Assembly (NCBI GenBank): GCA_964504655.1
Contig: CAZDFD010000018.1
Coordinates: forward strand, 1 to 54,935
Direction of reading: 5' to 3'
From: JANXAZ01 sp964504655
GTDB lineage: Bacteria; Pseudomonadota; Alphaproteobacteria; Geminicoccales; Geminicoccaceae
DNA: 54,935 nt
Both the position numbers and the translations under genes were made by a program. Positions 16,863-25,272 of this stretch are shown piece by piece. The number at the start of each line of letters is the position of its first letter. Positions within the stretch are counted from its first letter, which is position 1. The notes below the pieces were generated by a model. The model did no database searches and had not been told where the DNA came from. It worked only from the letters and a program-made list of their open reading frames with translations.

Positions 16863-17743
16863 CGAATGCCGGCGCGAAGGAAGCTCTGGACGAACTGGCG
16901 CTGGAAGATCAGGAAGGCCAAGAGCAAGGGCCCGCTCGTGACGAGCGTGGCGGCGCAGATGATCGACCAGTCGATCCCCTGATCCACGCTCGAGAAGACC
17001 TGGAGGCCCACGGTCACCGGCCGGGTCTCGACCGAGTTGGTGACGATCAGGGGCCAGAGGAAGTTGTTCCAGTGGTAGCTCACCGAGACCAGGCCGTAGG
17101 CCACGTAGGTCGGGCGGGCCACCGGCACGTAGACCCGCCAGAGCACGCCGAGCCAGGAGCAGCCCTCGATCCTGGCCGCCTCCTCGAGCTCCCCGGGCAC
17201 CTGCTTGAAGGTCTGGCGGAGGAGGAAGATGCCGAAGGCCGAGGCCATGTAGGGCAGGCCGATCGCCAGGATCGTGTCGAGGATGCCGAGCCGGGCGATC
17301 GTCCGGTAGTTCTCGACCAGGAGCACGTCCGGGGTGATCAGGAGCTGGACGAGCACGAGCGCGAACAGGAGCTCGCGGCCCCTGAAGGCGAAGCGGGCGA
17401 AGGCGAAGGCGGCGAGCGTGCAGAGGAGAAGCTGGCCCGCGAGCGTCATCGTCACGAGCAGGACGGTGTTGAGCAGGTAGCGCCCGAACGGCGCCGCCTC
17501 GAGCGCGCGGGTGACGTTGTCGAGGGTCAAGGGTGCCGTGAGCGTGAAGCGGGCGGCGAAGGCCGGCGGGTGGAAGGCGGTCCAGACCGCGTAGAGGAGC
17601 GGCGCCACCCAGAGCAGTGCCAGGAGCCAGGCGCCCGCCTGGACGAGCCCGAAGCCCGGCCCGCGGCCGCGGCCGACGATGCCGTGCTCCGCGCGCAGCG
17701 ACGCCTCGGCCGGGGCGAGCAGGGTCGAGGGTGCGGTGCTCAC
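16859..17743 (-). CDS. Carbohydrate ABC transporter permease (CUT1, MalG/UgpE-like)
   Basis: 294 residues, GTG start overlapping the stop of the partner permease (GTGA). Six predicted membrane segments; the EAA loop that docks the ATPase is LEEAARIEGCSWLGVLWRVYVPVARP. C-terminus LLLAFLIFQRQFVQSFLRAGIR is typical of MalG-type subunits (QRQFVxG/S). With the adjacent permease, binding protein and ATPase it forms one CUT1 importer, closest in pattern to the sn-glycerol-3-phosphate type, though substrate assignment from sequence alone is weak. Confidence 0.9.
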   Translation of the reverse strand: MSTAPSTLLAPAEASLRAEHGIVGRGRGPGFGLVQAGAWLLALLWVAPLLYAVWTAFHPPAFAARFTLTAPLTLDNVTRALEAAPFGRYLLNTVLLVTMTLAGQLLLCTLAAFAFARFAFRGRELLFALVLVQLLITPDVLLVENYRTIARLGILDTILAIGLPYMASAFGIFLLRQTFKQVPGELEEAARIEGCSWLGVLWRVYVPVARPTYVAYGLVSVSYHWNNFLWPLIVTNSVETRPVTVGLQVFSSVDQGIDWSIICAATLVTSGPLLLAFLIFQRQFVQSFLRAGIR

Positions 17744-18618
17744 CGGTAGTGGATCCGGCGGTCGAGGAAGCGCACCTGGGCGATCGAGACGCTGCCCAGG
17801 ACGAGGAGCAGGACGACGGTCAGCGCCGCGGCATAGCCCGTGTCCCAGAAGCGGAAGGCGGTCTCGTAGATGTAGAAGAGCAGGAGCGCGCTCGCATTGT
17901 CCGGGCCGCCCTGGGTCATGGCCACGACGTGGTCGACCACCCGGAAGGCGCCGATCACCGCGTTGACCAGCACGAAGAGGGTGGTCGGCATCAACAGCGG
18001 CAGGGCGACGCGGCGCAGATAGACGAGGTGCGAGGCGCCCTCGAGCCGGGCCGCCTCGAGCAGCACCGGCGGGATCGCCTGGAGTGCCGCCAGATAGAAG
18101 ATCATGAAGAAGCCGGCCTCCTTCCAGACCGTCACCGCCATGACGCTCCAGAGTGCCGTGTCGCGCGAGCCGAGGAAGTTGGTGTCGGGCAGGCCGAGCG
18201 CGGTCAGGATCTGGTTCAAGAGGCCGTAGCCCGGCGTGTAGAAGAACAGCCAGATGTTGGCGGCTGCGACCATCGGCAGGACGGTGGGCGTGAAGTAGGC
18301 GAGCCGGACGAGCCCGCGGGCGCGGATCCGCTCGTTCACGAACAGCGCCATGAGGAGCGCGAGCCCGATCGACACCGGCACGGTGACGAGCGCGTAGAGG
18401 AAGTTGTTCCAGACGACCTGCAGGAAGATCGGGTCGTCGGCGAGCATCCGCCGGTAGTGGTCGAGGCCGATGAACACGGCCGGCCGCCGCCCCTTGGGGG
18501 TGGACCAGAAGCTGTCCAGGAGGGAGGCCACGGCCGGCCAGTGGGTGAAGGCCGCGAGCAGGAGGCAGGCCGGCAGGGCCAGCAGCCAGCCATAGACCGC
18601 CTGGACGCGCCGATCCAT
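17740..18618 (-). CDS. Carbohydrate ABC transporter permease (CUT1, MalF/UgpA-like)
   Basis: 292 residues from ATG at 18618 (MDRRVQAVYGWLLALP). An in-frame GTG at 18660 would put an inverted repeat inside the coding region, so the ATG is preferred. Six membrane segments, EAA loop LEAARLEGASHLVYLRRVALPLLMP, and the VVDHVVAMTQGGPDNAS segment characteristic of MalF/UgpA subunits. Downstream it is translationally coupled to the second permease. It heterodimerises with that permease in the inner membrane. Confidence 0.9.
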   Translation of the reverse strand: MDRRVQAVYGWLLALPACLLLAAFTHWPAVASLLDSFWSTPKGRRPAVFIGLDHYRRMLADDPIFLQVVWNNFLYALVTVPVSIGLALLMALFVNERIRARGLVRLAYFTPTVLPMVAAANIWLFFYTPGYGLLNQILTALGLPDTNFLGSRDTALWSVMAVTVWKEAGFFMIFYLAALQAIPPVLLEAARLEGASHLVYLRRVALPLLMPTTLFVLVNAVIGAFRVVDHVVAMTQGGPDNASALLLFYIYETAFRFWDTGYAAALTVVLLLVLGSVSIAQVRFLDRRIHYR

Positions 18619-18629
18619 GCGCGGCGTGC

Positions 18630-18650
18630 GGGGAGCGGGTCCCGCTCCCC
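18630..18650 (-). promoter_or_regulatory. Intercistronic hairpin between binding-protein and permease genes
   Basis: Perfect 10-base inverted repeat GGGGAGCGGG / CCCGCTCCCC around a single central base, in the 42 bases between the binding-protein stop and the permease ATG. No T-tract. Such stem-loops after binding-protein genes (as between malE and malF) protect the upstream mRNA and lower permease expression. Confidence 0.6.
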
Positions 18651-18660
18651 GTCCCTGCAC

Positions 18661-19959
18661 TCAGCGATAGGGGGCCAGGATGCGCATGGCCTCGGCCTGC
18701 GCGTCCTTCATCGCCTGGGCCGGGCTCTTGGCCAGGGTCAGGGCGGCCTGCAGCCCGTCGTTGAAGACCTTGGTCACCCGCTGGTTCTCGTGCGTGGAGA
18801 GCTCCGCCTTGGCGTACTGCAACTGGTCGCGGGCCACGGTCGCGGGCGGGAACTCGGCCGCGTACGTCTTCATGGCCGGGGTCTCCCAGGCGGCCGGGCT
18901 CGTGGCGACGTAGCCCGTGGCGATCCCCCAGTCGGCGGCGAGCTCGGGCGAGGTCAGCCAGCGGATGAAGCCGAGCGCCGCCTGCCGCTCGGCCGCGGTC
19001 GCGCGCTTGAAGATGAAGAGGTTGCCGCCGCCGGTGGGGGCACCGCGGCGCTTCCGGGCCGGCAGCATCGCCACGCCGAACGGGAAGGGGGCGTTGTTGC
19101 GCACGTTGGTGAGGTTGCCCGTGGTGGTCCACATCATGGCCGCGCGGCGCTCGAAGAAGTCCTTGGGTGTGGTGCCCCACTCGATGATGCCCGGGGCCAT
19201 GACCCCGTGCTTGCGGCCCAGATCGACCTGGTACTGCAGCGCCTCGATCACCTCGGGGCTGTCGAAGAAGACGGCGTTGCCGGCCTCGTTCATGAGGTGG
19301 CCGCCGGCCTGGATCACGAGGCCGTGGAACAGCCAGTAGGGGAAGCCCGAGGAGGGGATCTGGATGCCGTACTGGGTGACGTTGCCGGAGGCGTCGCGCC
19401 GGGTGAGCCGCCGCGCCAGCTCGACCTGCTCGTCCCAGTCGGCGGGCGGCCGCTCCGGGTCGAGCCCGGCCTCGGCGAAGGCCTGCTTGTTCCAGTAGAG
19501 GACCGGCGTCGAGCGCTGGAAGGGGATGCCCCAGGTCTTGCCGTCGATCGCCCCGTTCTCGAGGAAGGCCGGGTAGAAGCTCTTCATCCAGGCGCGGTCG
19601 GCGTCGCCCTGGGCGAGCTCGTCGAACGGGACGATGGCGTCCTCGTCGTAGAGCGTGAAGGTGTCGACCGCGAGGAGGACCGCCAGATGCGGTGGGTTGC
19701 CACCCTTGAGGGCGGTCAGGGTCTTGGTCATCGTGTCCTGGTAGCTGCCGGTGTAGACCGGCTCGATCACGACACCCGGGGCGAGCTCGGCGTAGCGCTT
19801 GGCGTAGCCGTCGACGATCTTGGTGATCGGCCCGCCGACCGCGATCGGGTAGTAGAAGGTGAGCTTGACCTCGGCCGCCCGGGCCGGGCGCACGCCGAGC
19901 CCGCCCCCACCGATCGCCGCCGCTCCGAGGGCGGTGAACGCACGCCTAGAGACACGCAT
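18661..19959 (-). CDS. ABC transporter extracellular solute-binding protein (family 1, UgpB-like)
   Basis: 432 residues; ATG with an AGGAGG ribosome site 9 bases upstream. N-terminus VSRRAFTALGAAAIGGGGLGVRPARA is a Tat-like export signal. The mature protein has a type II periplasmic binding fold of CUT1 systems: VKLTFYYPIAVGGPITKIVDGYAKRY, YTGSYQDTMTKTLTALKGGNPPHLAVL, VPFDELAQGDADRAWMKSFYPAFLENGAIDGKTWGIPFQRSTPVLYWNKQAF. The YPIAVGGPITKIVD and STPVLYWNK segments resemble UgpB. Delivers its ligand to the two downstream permeases. Confidence 0.9.
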   Translation of the reverse strand: MRVSRRAFTALGAAAIGGGGLGVRPARAAEVKLTFYYPIAVGGPITKIVDGYAKRYAELAPGVVIEPVYTGSYQDTMTKTLTALKGGNPPHLAVLLAVDTFTLYDEDAIVPFDELAQGDADRAWMKSFYPAFLENGAIDGKTWGIPFQRSTPVLYWNKQAFAEAGLDPERPPADWDEQVELARRLTRRDASGNVTQYGIQIPSSGFPYWLFHGLVIQAGGHLMNEAGNAVFFDSPEVIEALQYQVDLGRKHGVMAPGIIEWGTTPKDFFERRAAMMWTTTGNLTNVRNNAPFPFGVAMLPARKRRGAPTGGGNLFIFKRATAAERQAALGFIRWLTSPELAADWGIATGYVATSPAAWETPAMKTYAAEFPPATVARDQLQYAKAELSTHENQRVTKVFNDGLQAALTLAKSPAQAMKDAQAEAMRILAPYR

Positions 19960-19985
19960 CGGTCGAGCTCCTCCTGGTTGGTCGT

Positions 19986-21038
<1,053 letters not shown>

Positions 21039-21069
21039 GACCTCCCCCGTGCCTCTGCACGGCCCCGAG

Positions 21070-21169
21070 NNNNNNNNNNNNNNNNNNNNNNNNNNNNNNN
21101 NNNNNNNNNNNNNNNNNNNNNNNNNNNNNNNNNNNNNNNNNNNNNNNNNNNNNNNNNNNNNNNNNNNNN
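21070..21169. other. Assembly gap of 100 N upstream of the ABC ATPase
   Basis: Exactly 100 N of nominal length. The promoter for the downstream ABC operon and possibly further genes (such as a second ATPase or a regulator) may lie here. Confidence 0.99.
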
Positions 21170-21173
21170 GGCG

Positions 21174-21662
21174 TCAGCGGCCGCCCCGGCGGCGCTCGGC
21201 GAGTGCCTCCTCCTCCCAGTTCACCTCCTCCTCGCTGACGAGCTCGCCGCGCATCGAGGGGCCGCGGCGGTGGACCGCCTCGGGGTCGCCGCAGACCAGA
21301 TGGTGCCACTCCGGGAGCTCGAAGCCGAACGCCAGGAGGCGGTAGGCGCAGCTCCAGGGCAGCCAGGTGAGGGAGCGGACATTGGCCGGGGTGAGACCCA
21401 CGCAGTCCGGCACCCGCTCGTGGCGGAGGGCGTAGTCGCGGCAGCGATGCGTGCAGAGGTCGAGGAGCCGGCAGGCGACGTCGGAGAGTGCGATCTCGCC
21501 GGTGTCCGGATCCTCGACCCGGATCTGGCAGCAGAGGCCGCAGCCGTCGCAGAGCGCCTCCCACTCGGCCGGGCTCATCGCCTCGAGCGGCTTGGTGCGC
21601 CAGAAGCCGGGCTCGAGCCCTTCGGCCAGGGGCGAGCGGCGCCGGGCGCGAGGCCGGCTCAT
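21174..21662 (-). CDS. YcgN/UPF0260 family cysteine cluster protein
   Basis: 162 residues. The N-terminal half carries FWRTKPLEAMSPAEWEALCDGCGLCCQ, the family hallmark, followed by CRLLD, CTHRCRDY and VPDCVGLTP, then LPWSCAYRLL and the HHLVCGDPEAVHRRG segment. The conserved cysteines suggest a metal or Fe-S site. Function unknown in any organism to my knowledge. Cytoplasmic. The next gene downstream is lost in the gap. Confidence 0.88.
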   Translation of the reverse strand: MSRPRARRRSPLAEGLEPGFWRTKPLEAMSPAEWEALCDGCGLCCQIRVEDPDTGEIALSDVACRLLDLCTHRCRDYALRHERVPDCVGLTPANVRSLTWLPWSCAYRLLAFGFELPEWHHLVCGDPEAVHRRGPSMRGELVSEEEVNWEEEALAERRRGGR

Positions 21663-21760
21663 CGGCTTCCCTCCCGGTCCTCGAGACGAGCCGGGATCAC
21701 CGCGGACTCCTCCTCGTAGGCCTCGTCCCCATGGCTGGCCGCGTCCCCGCCGGCCGGCAC
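21659..21760 (-). CDS. Possible 33-residue acidic small protein upstream of the YcgN gene
   Basis: A short frame from a GTG (VPAGGDAASHGDEAY...) whose stop overlaps the ATG of the YcgN-type gene by 4 bases (ATGA), the same coupling used throughout the window. It is acidic (GDEAYEEES). No family is recognised and the ribosome site is weak; it may be only a leader or chance frame. Confidence 0.25.
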   Translation of the reverse strand: MPAGGDAASHGDEAYEEESAVIPARLEDREGSR

Positions 21761-21792
21761 GACCGGGCCGACCCGCCCACCCGACGCCCGGC

Positions 21793-22602
21793 TCAGCCCG
21801 GGGCCAGCGGCGGCGGGCGGCCGATGAAGGCGAGCTGGGCGTCGATCTGGAGCTCGGCCATCGGCCGGCCGCCCACGACCGTGCAGCCCCGGGCGGCTGC
21901 GGCCGTCACGAGCTCGGTCTCGCGCACGGCGATGATCTCGACCAGCGCCGTCGGCGGTGCCAGCGTGGCCGGGTCGAGCGGCAGGGGGTCGCCCGCGTGC
22001 ATGCCGAGGGCGGTGCACTGGACCACCACGTCGAAGCCGCGGCCGTCCGGGGGGCCGAGCCGGGCCGGCACGCTCGGGAAGGCGCGGGCGAGCTCGGCCG
22101 CGAGGCGGGCGGCGCGGTCGGCGGTGCGGTTCCAGATGGCGAGCTCGGCCGCACCCTCGGCCGCCAGCGCGAAGGCGATGGCGCGGGCGGCCCCGCCGGC
22201 GCCGATCAGGAGATGGCGGGCGCCCCGGGGCTCGAGGCCGTGCGCGCGCATCGCCGCCACGAGGCCGAGGCCGTCGAACATCTCGCCCACGAGCCGGCCG
22301 CCCGGCTCGATGCGCACCGTGTTGAGCGCACCGCACAGCCGCGCCTGCGGGCCGACCTCGTCGACGAGCGTGAGCATCGTTTCCTTGTGCGGGATGGTGA
22401 CGATCAGGCCCTTGAGGTTGGGGATCCGGCGCAGGCCCTCGAGGATGGTCGCGAGCTCGGCCCTGGGCGCGTGCAGGGCCAGGAGGAAGGCGTCCAGGCC
22501 CTTGGCTTCGAACTTGGGGTTGAAGAAGAACGGGGCGCGCACATGCGCCACGGGGTCGCCCAGGATCGCCCAGAGATGCGTCGTGCCGGAGGGATAGCGC
22601 AT
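21793..22602 (-). CDS. AroE-like dehydrogenase lacking the shikimate-binding serines
   Basis: 269 residues in the shikimate/quinate dehydrogenase fold. Retained: catalytic Lys in LIVTIPHKETM, Asn in ALNTVR, Asp in MFDGLGL, NADP-type glycine loop LIGAGGAARAIAFAL followed by IWNRT, and the C-terminal MAELQIDAQLAF. In AroE the shikimate carboxylate is held by two serines in GNPIAHSKSP; here the segment reads GDPVAHVRAP, so both are replaced (Val and Ala). The following NTD is MFD. It sits directly after an SMP-30 lactonase and an ABC importer, so it is probably a catabolic dehydrogenase for a cyclic polyol or hydroxy-acid and not biosynthetic AroE. Confidence 0.83.
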   Translation of the reverse strand: MRYPSGTTHLWAILGDPVAHVRAPFFFNPKFEAKGLDAFLLALHAPRAELATILEGLRRIPNLKGLIVTIPHKETMLTLVDEVGPQARLCGALNTVRIEPGGRLVGEMFDGLGLVAAMRAHGLEPRGARHLLIGAGGAARAIAFALAAEGAAELAIWNRTADRAARLAAELARAFPSVPARLGPPDGRGFDVVVQCTALGMHAGDPLPLDPATLAPPTALVEIIAVRETELVTAAAARGCTVVGGRPMAELQIDAQLAFIGRPPPLAPG

Positions 22603-22613
22603 GGCGGATCCTC

Positions 22614-23492
22614 TCAGCCGGCAAAGCGCGGCTCGGGCAGGCCGGCGACGTCGACCCGGCAGGCGAACAGGCCGCCCGCCAGGGGCTCGCGGGCGAGCTC
22701 GGCCGGATCGGCGTTGTGCCGGGCGGTGGTGACGTAGAGGGTCTTGAGATCGCTGTCGCCGAAGGCGCACATGGTGACCCGCCCGCAGGGCAGTCGGATC
22801 ACGCGGTCGATGCGGCCGTCGGGGGTGAGCCGCAGCACCCGGCCGGCCCGGTAGCGGGCGATCCAGTAGCCGCCCAGGGAGTCGACCGCGGCACCGTCGG
22901 GGCGGCCGAGCGGGCCGTCCGGGTCGCTCTCGGCCCAGAGCCGGCGGTCGTAGGGGATGCCCTCGTCGAGGTCGTAGGCGAAGGTCCAGATCCGGGCCCG
23001 CGGGCTGTCGGCCCAGTACATGCGGGTGCCCTCGGGGCTCCAGGCGAGGCCGTTCGCGACCGTGGCGTAGCCCGCGACCTCGGCCAGCCGCCGCCTCGGA
23101 TCGAGCCGCCAGAGGATGCCCGTCGGGGCCTGGAGCGTCAGGTTCATCGAGCCCGCGAAGAAGCGGCCGCGCGGGTCGCAGCGGCCGTCGTTGAAGCGGT
23201 GGTCGGCGCGGCCCGCCTCGGGCTCGGCCAGGGGCTCGAAGCCGCCGCTCGCGGGATCGAGCCAGCCGACCGCGTGCTCCATGGCGGCGACCATGCCGCC
23301 GGCCTCGCGGAGTGCGAACGAGCCGACCCGGGCCGGGGTCGCGACGGTCGTGTGGCGGCGGCTCTCGGGATGCCAGCGGTGCAGGCGGCGGCCGTTGATG
23401 TCGAGCCACCACAAGGCCTGCTCGACCGGGTCCCAGACCGGTCCCTCGCCGGTCTCGTCGCGGCAGTCGAGCACCAGTTCGGCCTCGGTCAT
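22614..23492 (-). CDS. SMP-30/gluconolactonase/LRE family protein
   Basis: 292 residues from an ATG 6 bases after AAGGGG; a GTG two codons earlier overlaps the permease stop (GTGA) and is an alternative. Six-bladed propeller with the family metal ligands: Glu in DETGEGPVWD, Asn in DHRFNDGRCDP, Asn in ATVANGLAWSPEG and Asp in GRPDGAAVDSLG. Known members hydrolyse sugar lactones using a divalent metal. Between the permease gene and the AroE-like gene, so the pair may convert a sugar or cyclitol via lactone. Confidence 0.9.
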   Translation of the reverse strand: MTEAELVLDCRDETGEGPVWDPVEQALWWLDINGRRLHRWHPESRRHTTVATPARVGSFALREAGGMVAAMEHAVGWLDPASGGFEPLAEPEAGRADHRFNDGRCDPRGRFFAGSMNLTLQAPTGILWRLDPRRRLAEVAGYATVANGLAWSPEGTRMYWADSPRARIWTFAYDLDEGIPYDRRLWAESDPDGPLGRPDGAAVDSLGGYWIARYRAGRVLRLTPDGRIDRVIRLPCGRVTMCAFGDSDLKTLYVTTARHNADPAELAREPLAGGLFACRVDVAGLPEPRFAG

Positions 23493-23494
23493 GC

Positions 23495-24331
23495 TCACCC
23501 CTTGACCGCGCCCGCGGTCATGCCGTGGATCAGAAAGCGGCGCACCAGGATCGAGAACAGGAGCACGGGCAGCATCACGAGGGTGCCGCCGGCGGCGATC
23601 TTGCCCCACTCCCAGCCGGCGTACTGCATGAAGTTGACGACCGCCACGGGCGCCGTCATCGCCTGGGTGCGGGTGAGGATCAGGGCGAAGAAGAAGTCGT
23701 TCCAGGAGTAGAGGAAGCAGAGGATCGCGGTGGCCGCCAGGCCGGGCCCGGCCAGGGGCAGGACGATCCGGGTGAAGCTCTGCGCGAGCGAGGCGCCGTC
23801 GATCCAGGCGGCCTCCTCGAGGGCGCGCGGCGTGGTGTCGAAGAAGCTGCGCATCAGCCAGACCACGAGCGAGAGGTTGAAGGTCAGATAGACCAGGATC
23901 AGCCCGGCGAGCGTGTCGAGCAGCTCGAGGTGGCGGTAGACCAGGAAGTAGGGGATCGTGAAGGCGATCGGCGGGGCCATGCGCGAGGCCAGGATCAGGA
24001 GCGAGAGCGGCTTCTCGGCCCGAAGCGTCATCCGCGACAGGGCATAGGCGCCGGGCGTGCCGACGAGCATGGCGAGCGCGGTCGAGACCAGGCTCGCGAT
24101 CGCACTGTTGGCGAACGAGCGCGGGAAGTTGCCGTCCCAGAGCGCCAGGTAGTTGGCGAGCGTCGGGGTGAACAGGAGCCGGGGCGGCCAGGCGAAGATG
24201 TCCTGGTCCGTCTTGAGGCTCATGAACAGGAGCCAGGCGAACGGGAACAGGACCAGCACCAGCAGCAGGACGACGAGCGCCCAGAGCAGCGCCCGCTCCC
24301 AGGGCGCGCTGTAGCGCAGCGCCTCACTCAC
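23495..24331 (-). CDS. Carbohydrate ABC transporter permease (CUT1, MalG-like)
   Basis: 278 residues, GTG start overlapping the upstream permease stop by 8 bases. Six predicted membrane segments; first is LLWALVVLLLVLVLFPFAWLLFMSLK. EAA loop LEEAAWIDGASLAQSFTRIVLPLAGP. C-terminus ILVRRFLIHGMTAGAVKG is the standard MalG ending (R-F-L/V-x-G-x-T-x-GAVKG). Inner-membrane half of the second CUT1 importer. Confidence 0.92.
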   Translation of the reverse strand: MSEALRYSAPWERALLWALVVLLLVLVLFPFAWLLFMSLKTDQDIFAWPPRLLFTPTLANYLALWDGNFPRSFANSAIASLVSTALAMLVGTPGAYALSRMTLRAEKPLSLLILASRMAPPIAFTIPYFLVYRHLELLDTLAGLILVYLTFNLSLVVWLMRSFFDTTPRALEEAAWIDGASLAQSFTRIVLPLAGPGLAATAILCFLYSWNDFFFALILTRTQAMTAPVAVVNFMQYAGWEWGKIAAGGTLVMLPVLLFSILVRRFLIHGMTAGAVKG

Positions 24332-25259
24332 GCGCCTGGCCCCAGCCGACCAGGCGGATGATCGCCCAGGAGAGGGCGAGCGTGACCGCCACCATGACCA
24401 CGGTGATCGCCGAGGAGTAGCCGAGGAAGCTGAAGTTGAAGGCCTGGATGTAGGAGTAGTAGTTGGTGACCTCGGTCACGCTGCCCGGCCCGCCCTCGGT
24501 CAGGATGAAGATCAGGGGGAAGGCCTTGATGCTGTCGATCAGGCGGAACAGCGCCGCCACGAGCAGGACGCCCTTGAGCCAGGGGAGGGTGACGTAGCGG
24601 ACGGTCTGCAGCGCCGAGGCGCCGTCGATCCGCGCCGCGTCGACATACTCCTCGGGCATCATCTGCAGGGCCGCCAGGATCATCAGCATGGTGAACGGGA
24701 ACCACTGCCAGGTGTCGGCCACGATGATCGCGGTCAGCGCCCAGTCGGCGTCGGTGATCAGCGCCGGGACGTCCCACCCGAGCGCCTGGAAGCCCCACCA
24801 GACCGGGCTGATGTCGGGCGTGTAGAGGACCTTCCAGATGATCGCCACGACGATCGGCGGCAGGACCATCGGGATCAGGAAGACGGTCCGGAGCGCCACC
24901 AGGAGGGTCGCCCGGATGTTGAGCAGCAGTGCCAGGCCCAGGCCGATGGCGAGCTGCAGGCCGACCGTCCAGAAGGACAGCTTGGCCTGCACCCAGAGCG
25001 AGCCGTGCAGCCGGCCGTCCTCGGTGAGGAAGCGGTAGTTGCGCAACGGCTCGGCGAAGTTCCAGGCGGTCTCGGGCTTGGTCAGATCGAGCGGGGTCAG
25101 GCTCGTCACGAGGAGGTAGAGGGTCGGCAGCAGCGTGACGACGGCGAGCACGGCGAGCGTCGGCGCCAGCAGGCGCAGGAGGAAACGCTCGCGCGCCCGG
25201 GCGAAGCTCGCCCGGCCCGCCGGCGCCGACGGCTCGTGGGCCAGGGCGAGGCTCGCCAC
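24324..25259 (-). CDS. Carbohydrate ABC transporter permease (CUT1, MalF-like)
   Basis: 311 residues from a GTG 13 bases after the binding-protein stop. First membrane helix LLAPTLAVLAVVTLLPTLYLLVTSL, ending in the family's periplasmic P2 loop (WNFAEPLRNYRFLTED). EAA loop YVDAARIDGASALQTVRYVTLPWLKG, then FPLIFILTEGGPGSVTEVTNYYSYIQAF typical of MalF-type proteins. Partner of the MalG-like permease just downstream. Confidence 0.92.
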   Translation of the reverse strand: MASLALAHEPSAPAGRASFARARERFLLRLLAPTLAVLAVVTLLPTLYLLVTSLTPLDLTKPETAWNFAEPLRNYRFLTEDGRLHGSLWVQAKLSFWTVGLQLAIGLGLALLLNIRATLLVALRTVFLIPMVLPPIVVAIIWKVLYTPDISPVWWGFQALGWDVPALITDADWALTAIIVADTWQWFPFTMLMILAALQMMPEEYVDAARIDGASALQTVRYVTLPWLKGVLLVAALFRLIDSIKAFPLIFILTEGGPGSVTEVTNYYSYIQAFNFSFLGYSSAITVVMVAVTLALSWAIIRLVGWGQARE

Positions 25260-25272
25260 CGGTGCGCCGTCC

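Noticed and set aside
18618..18660. GTG at 18660 as start of the MalF-like permease
   Set aside because: It would place a perfect 10-base-arm hairpin inside the N-terminus; the ATG at 18618 begins the typical permease sequence.
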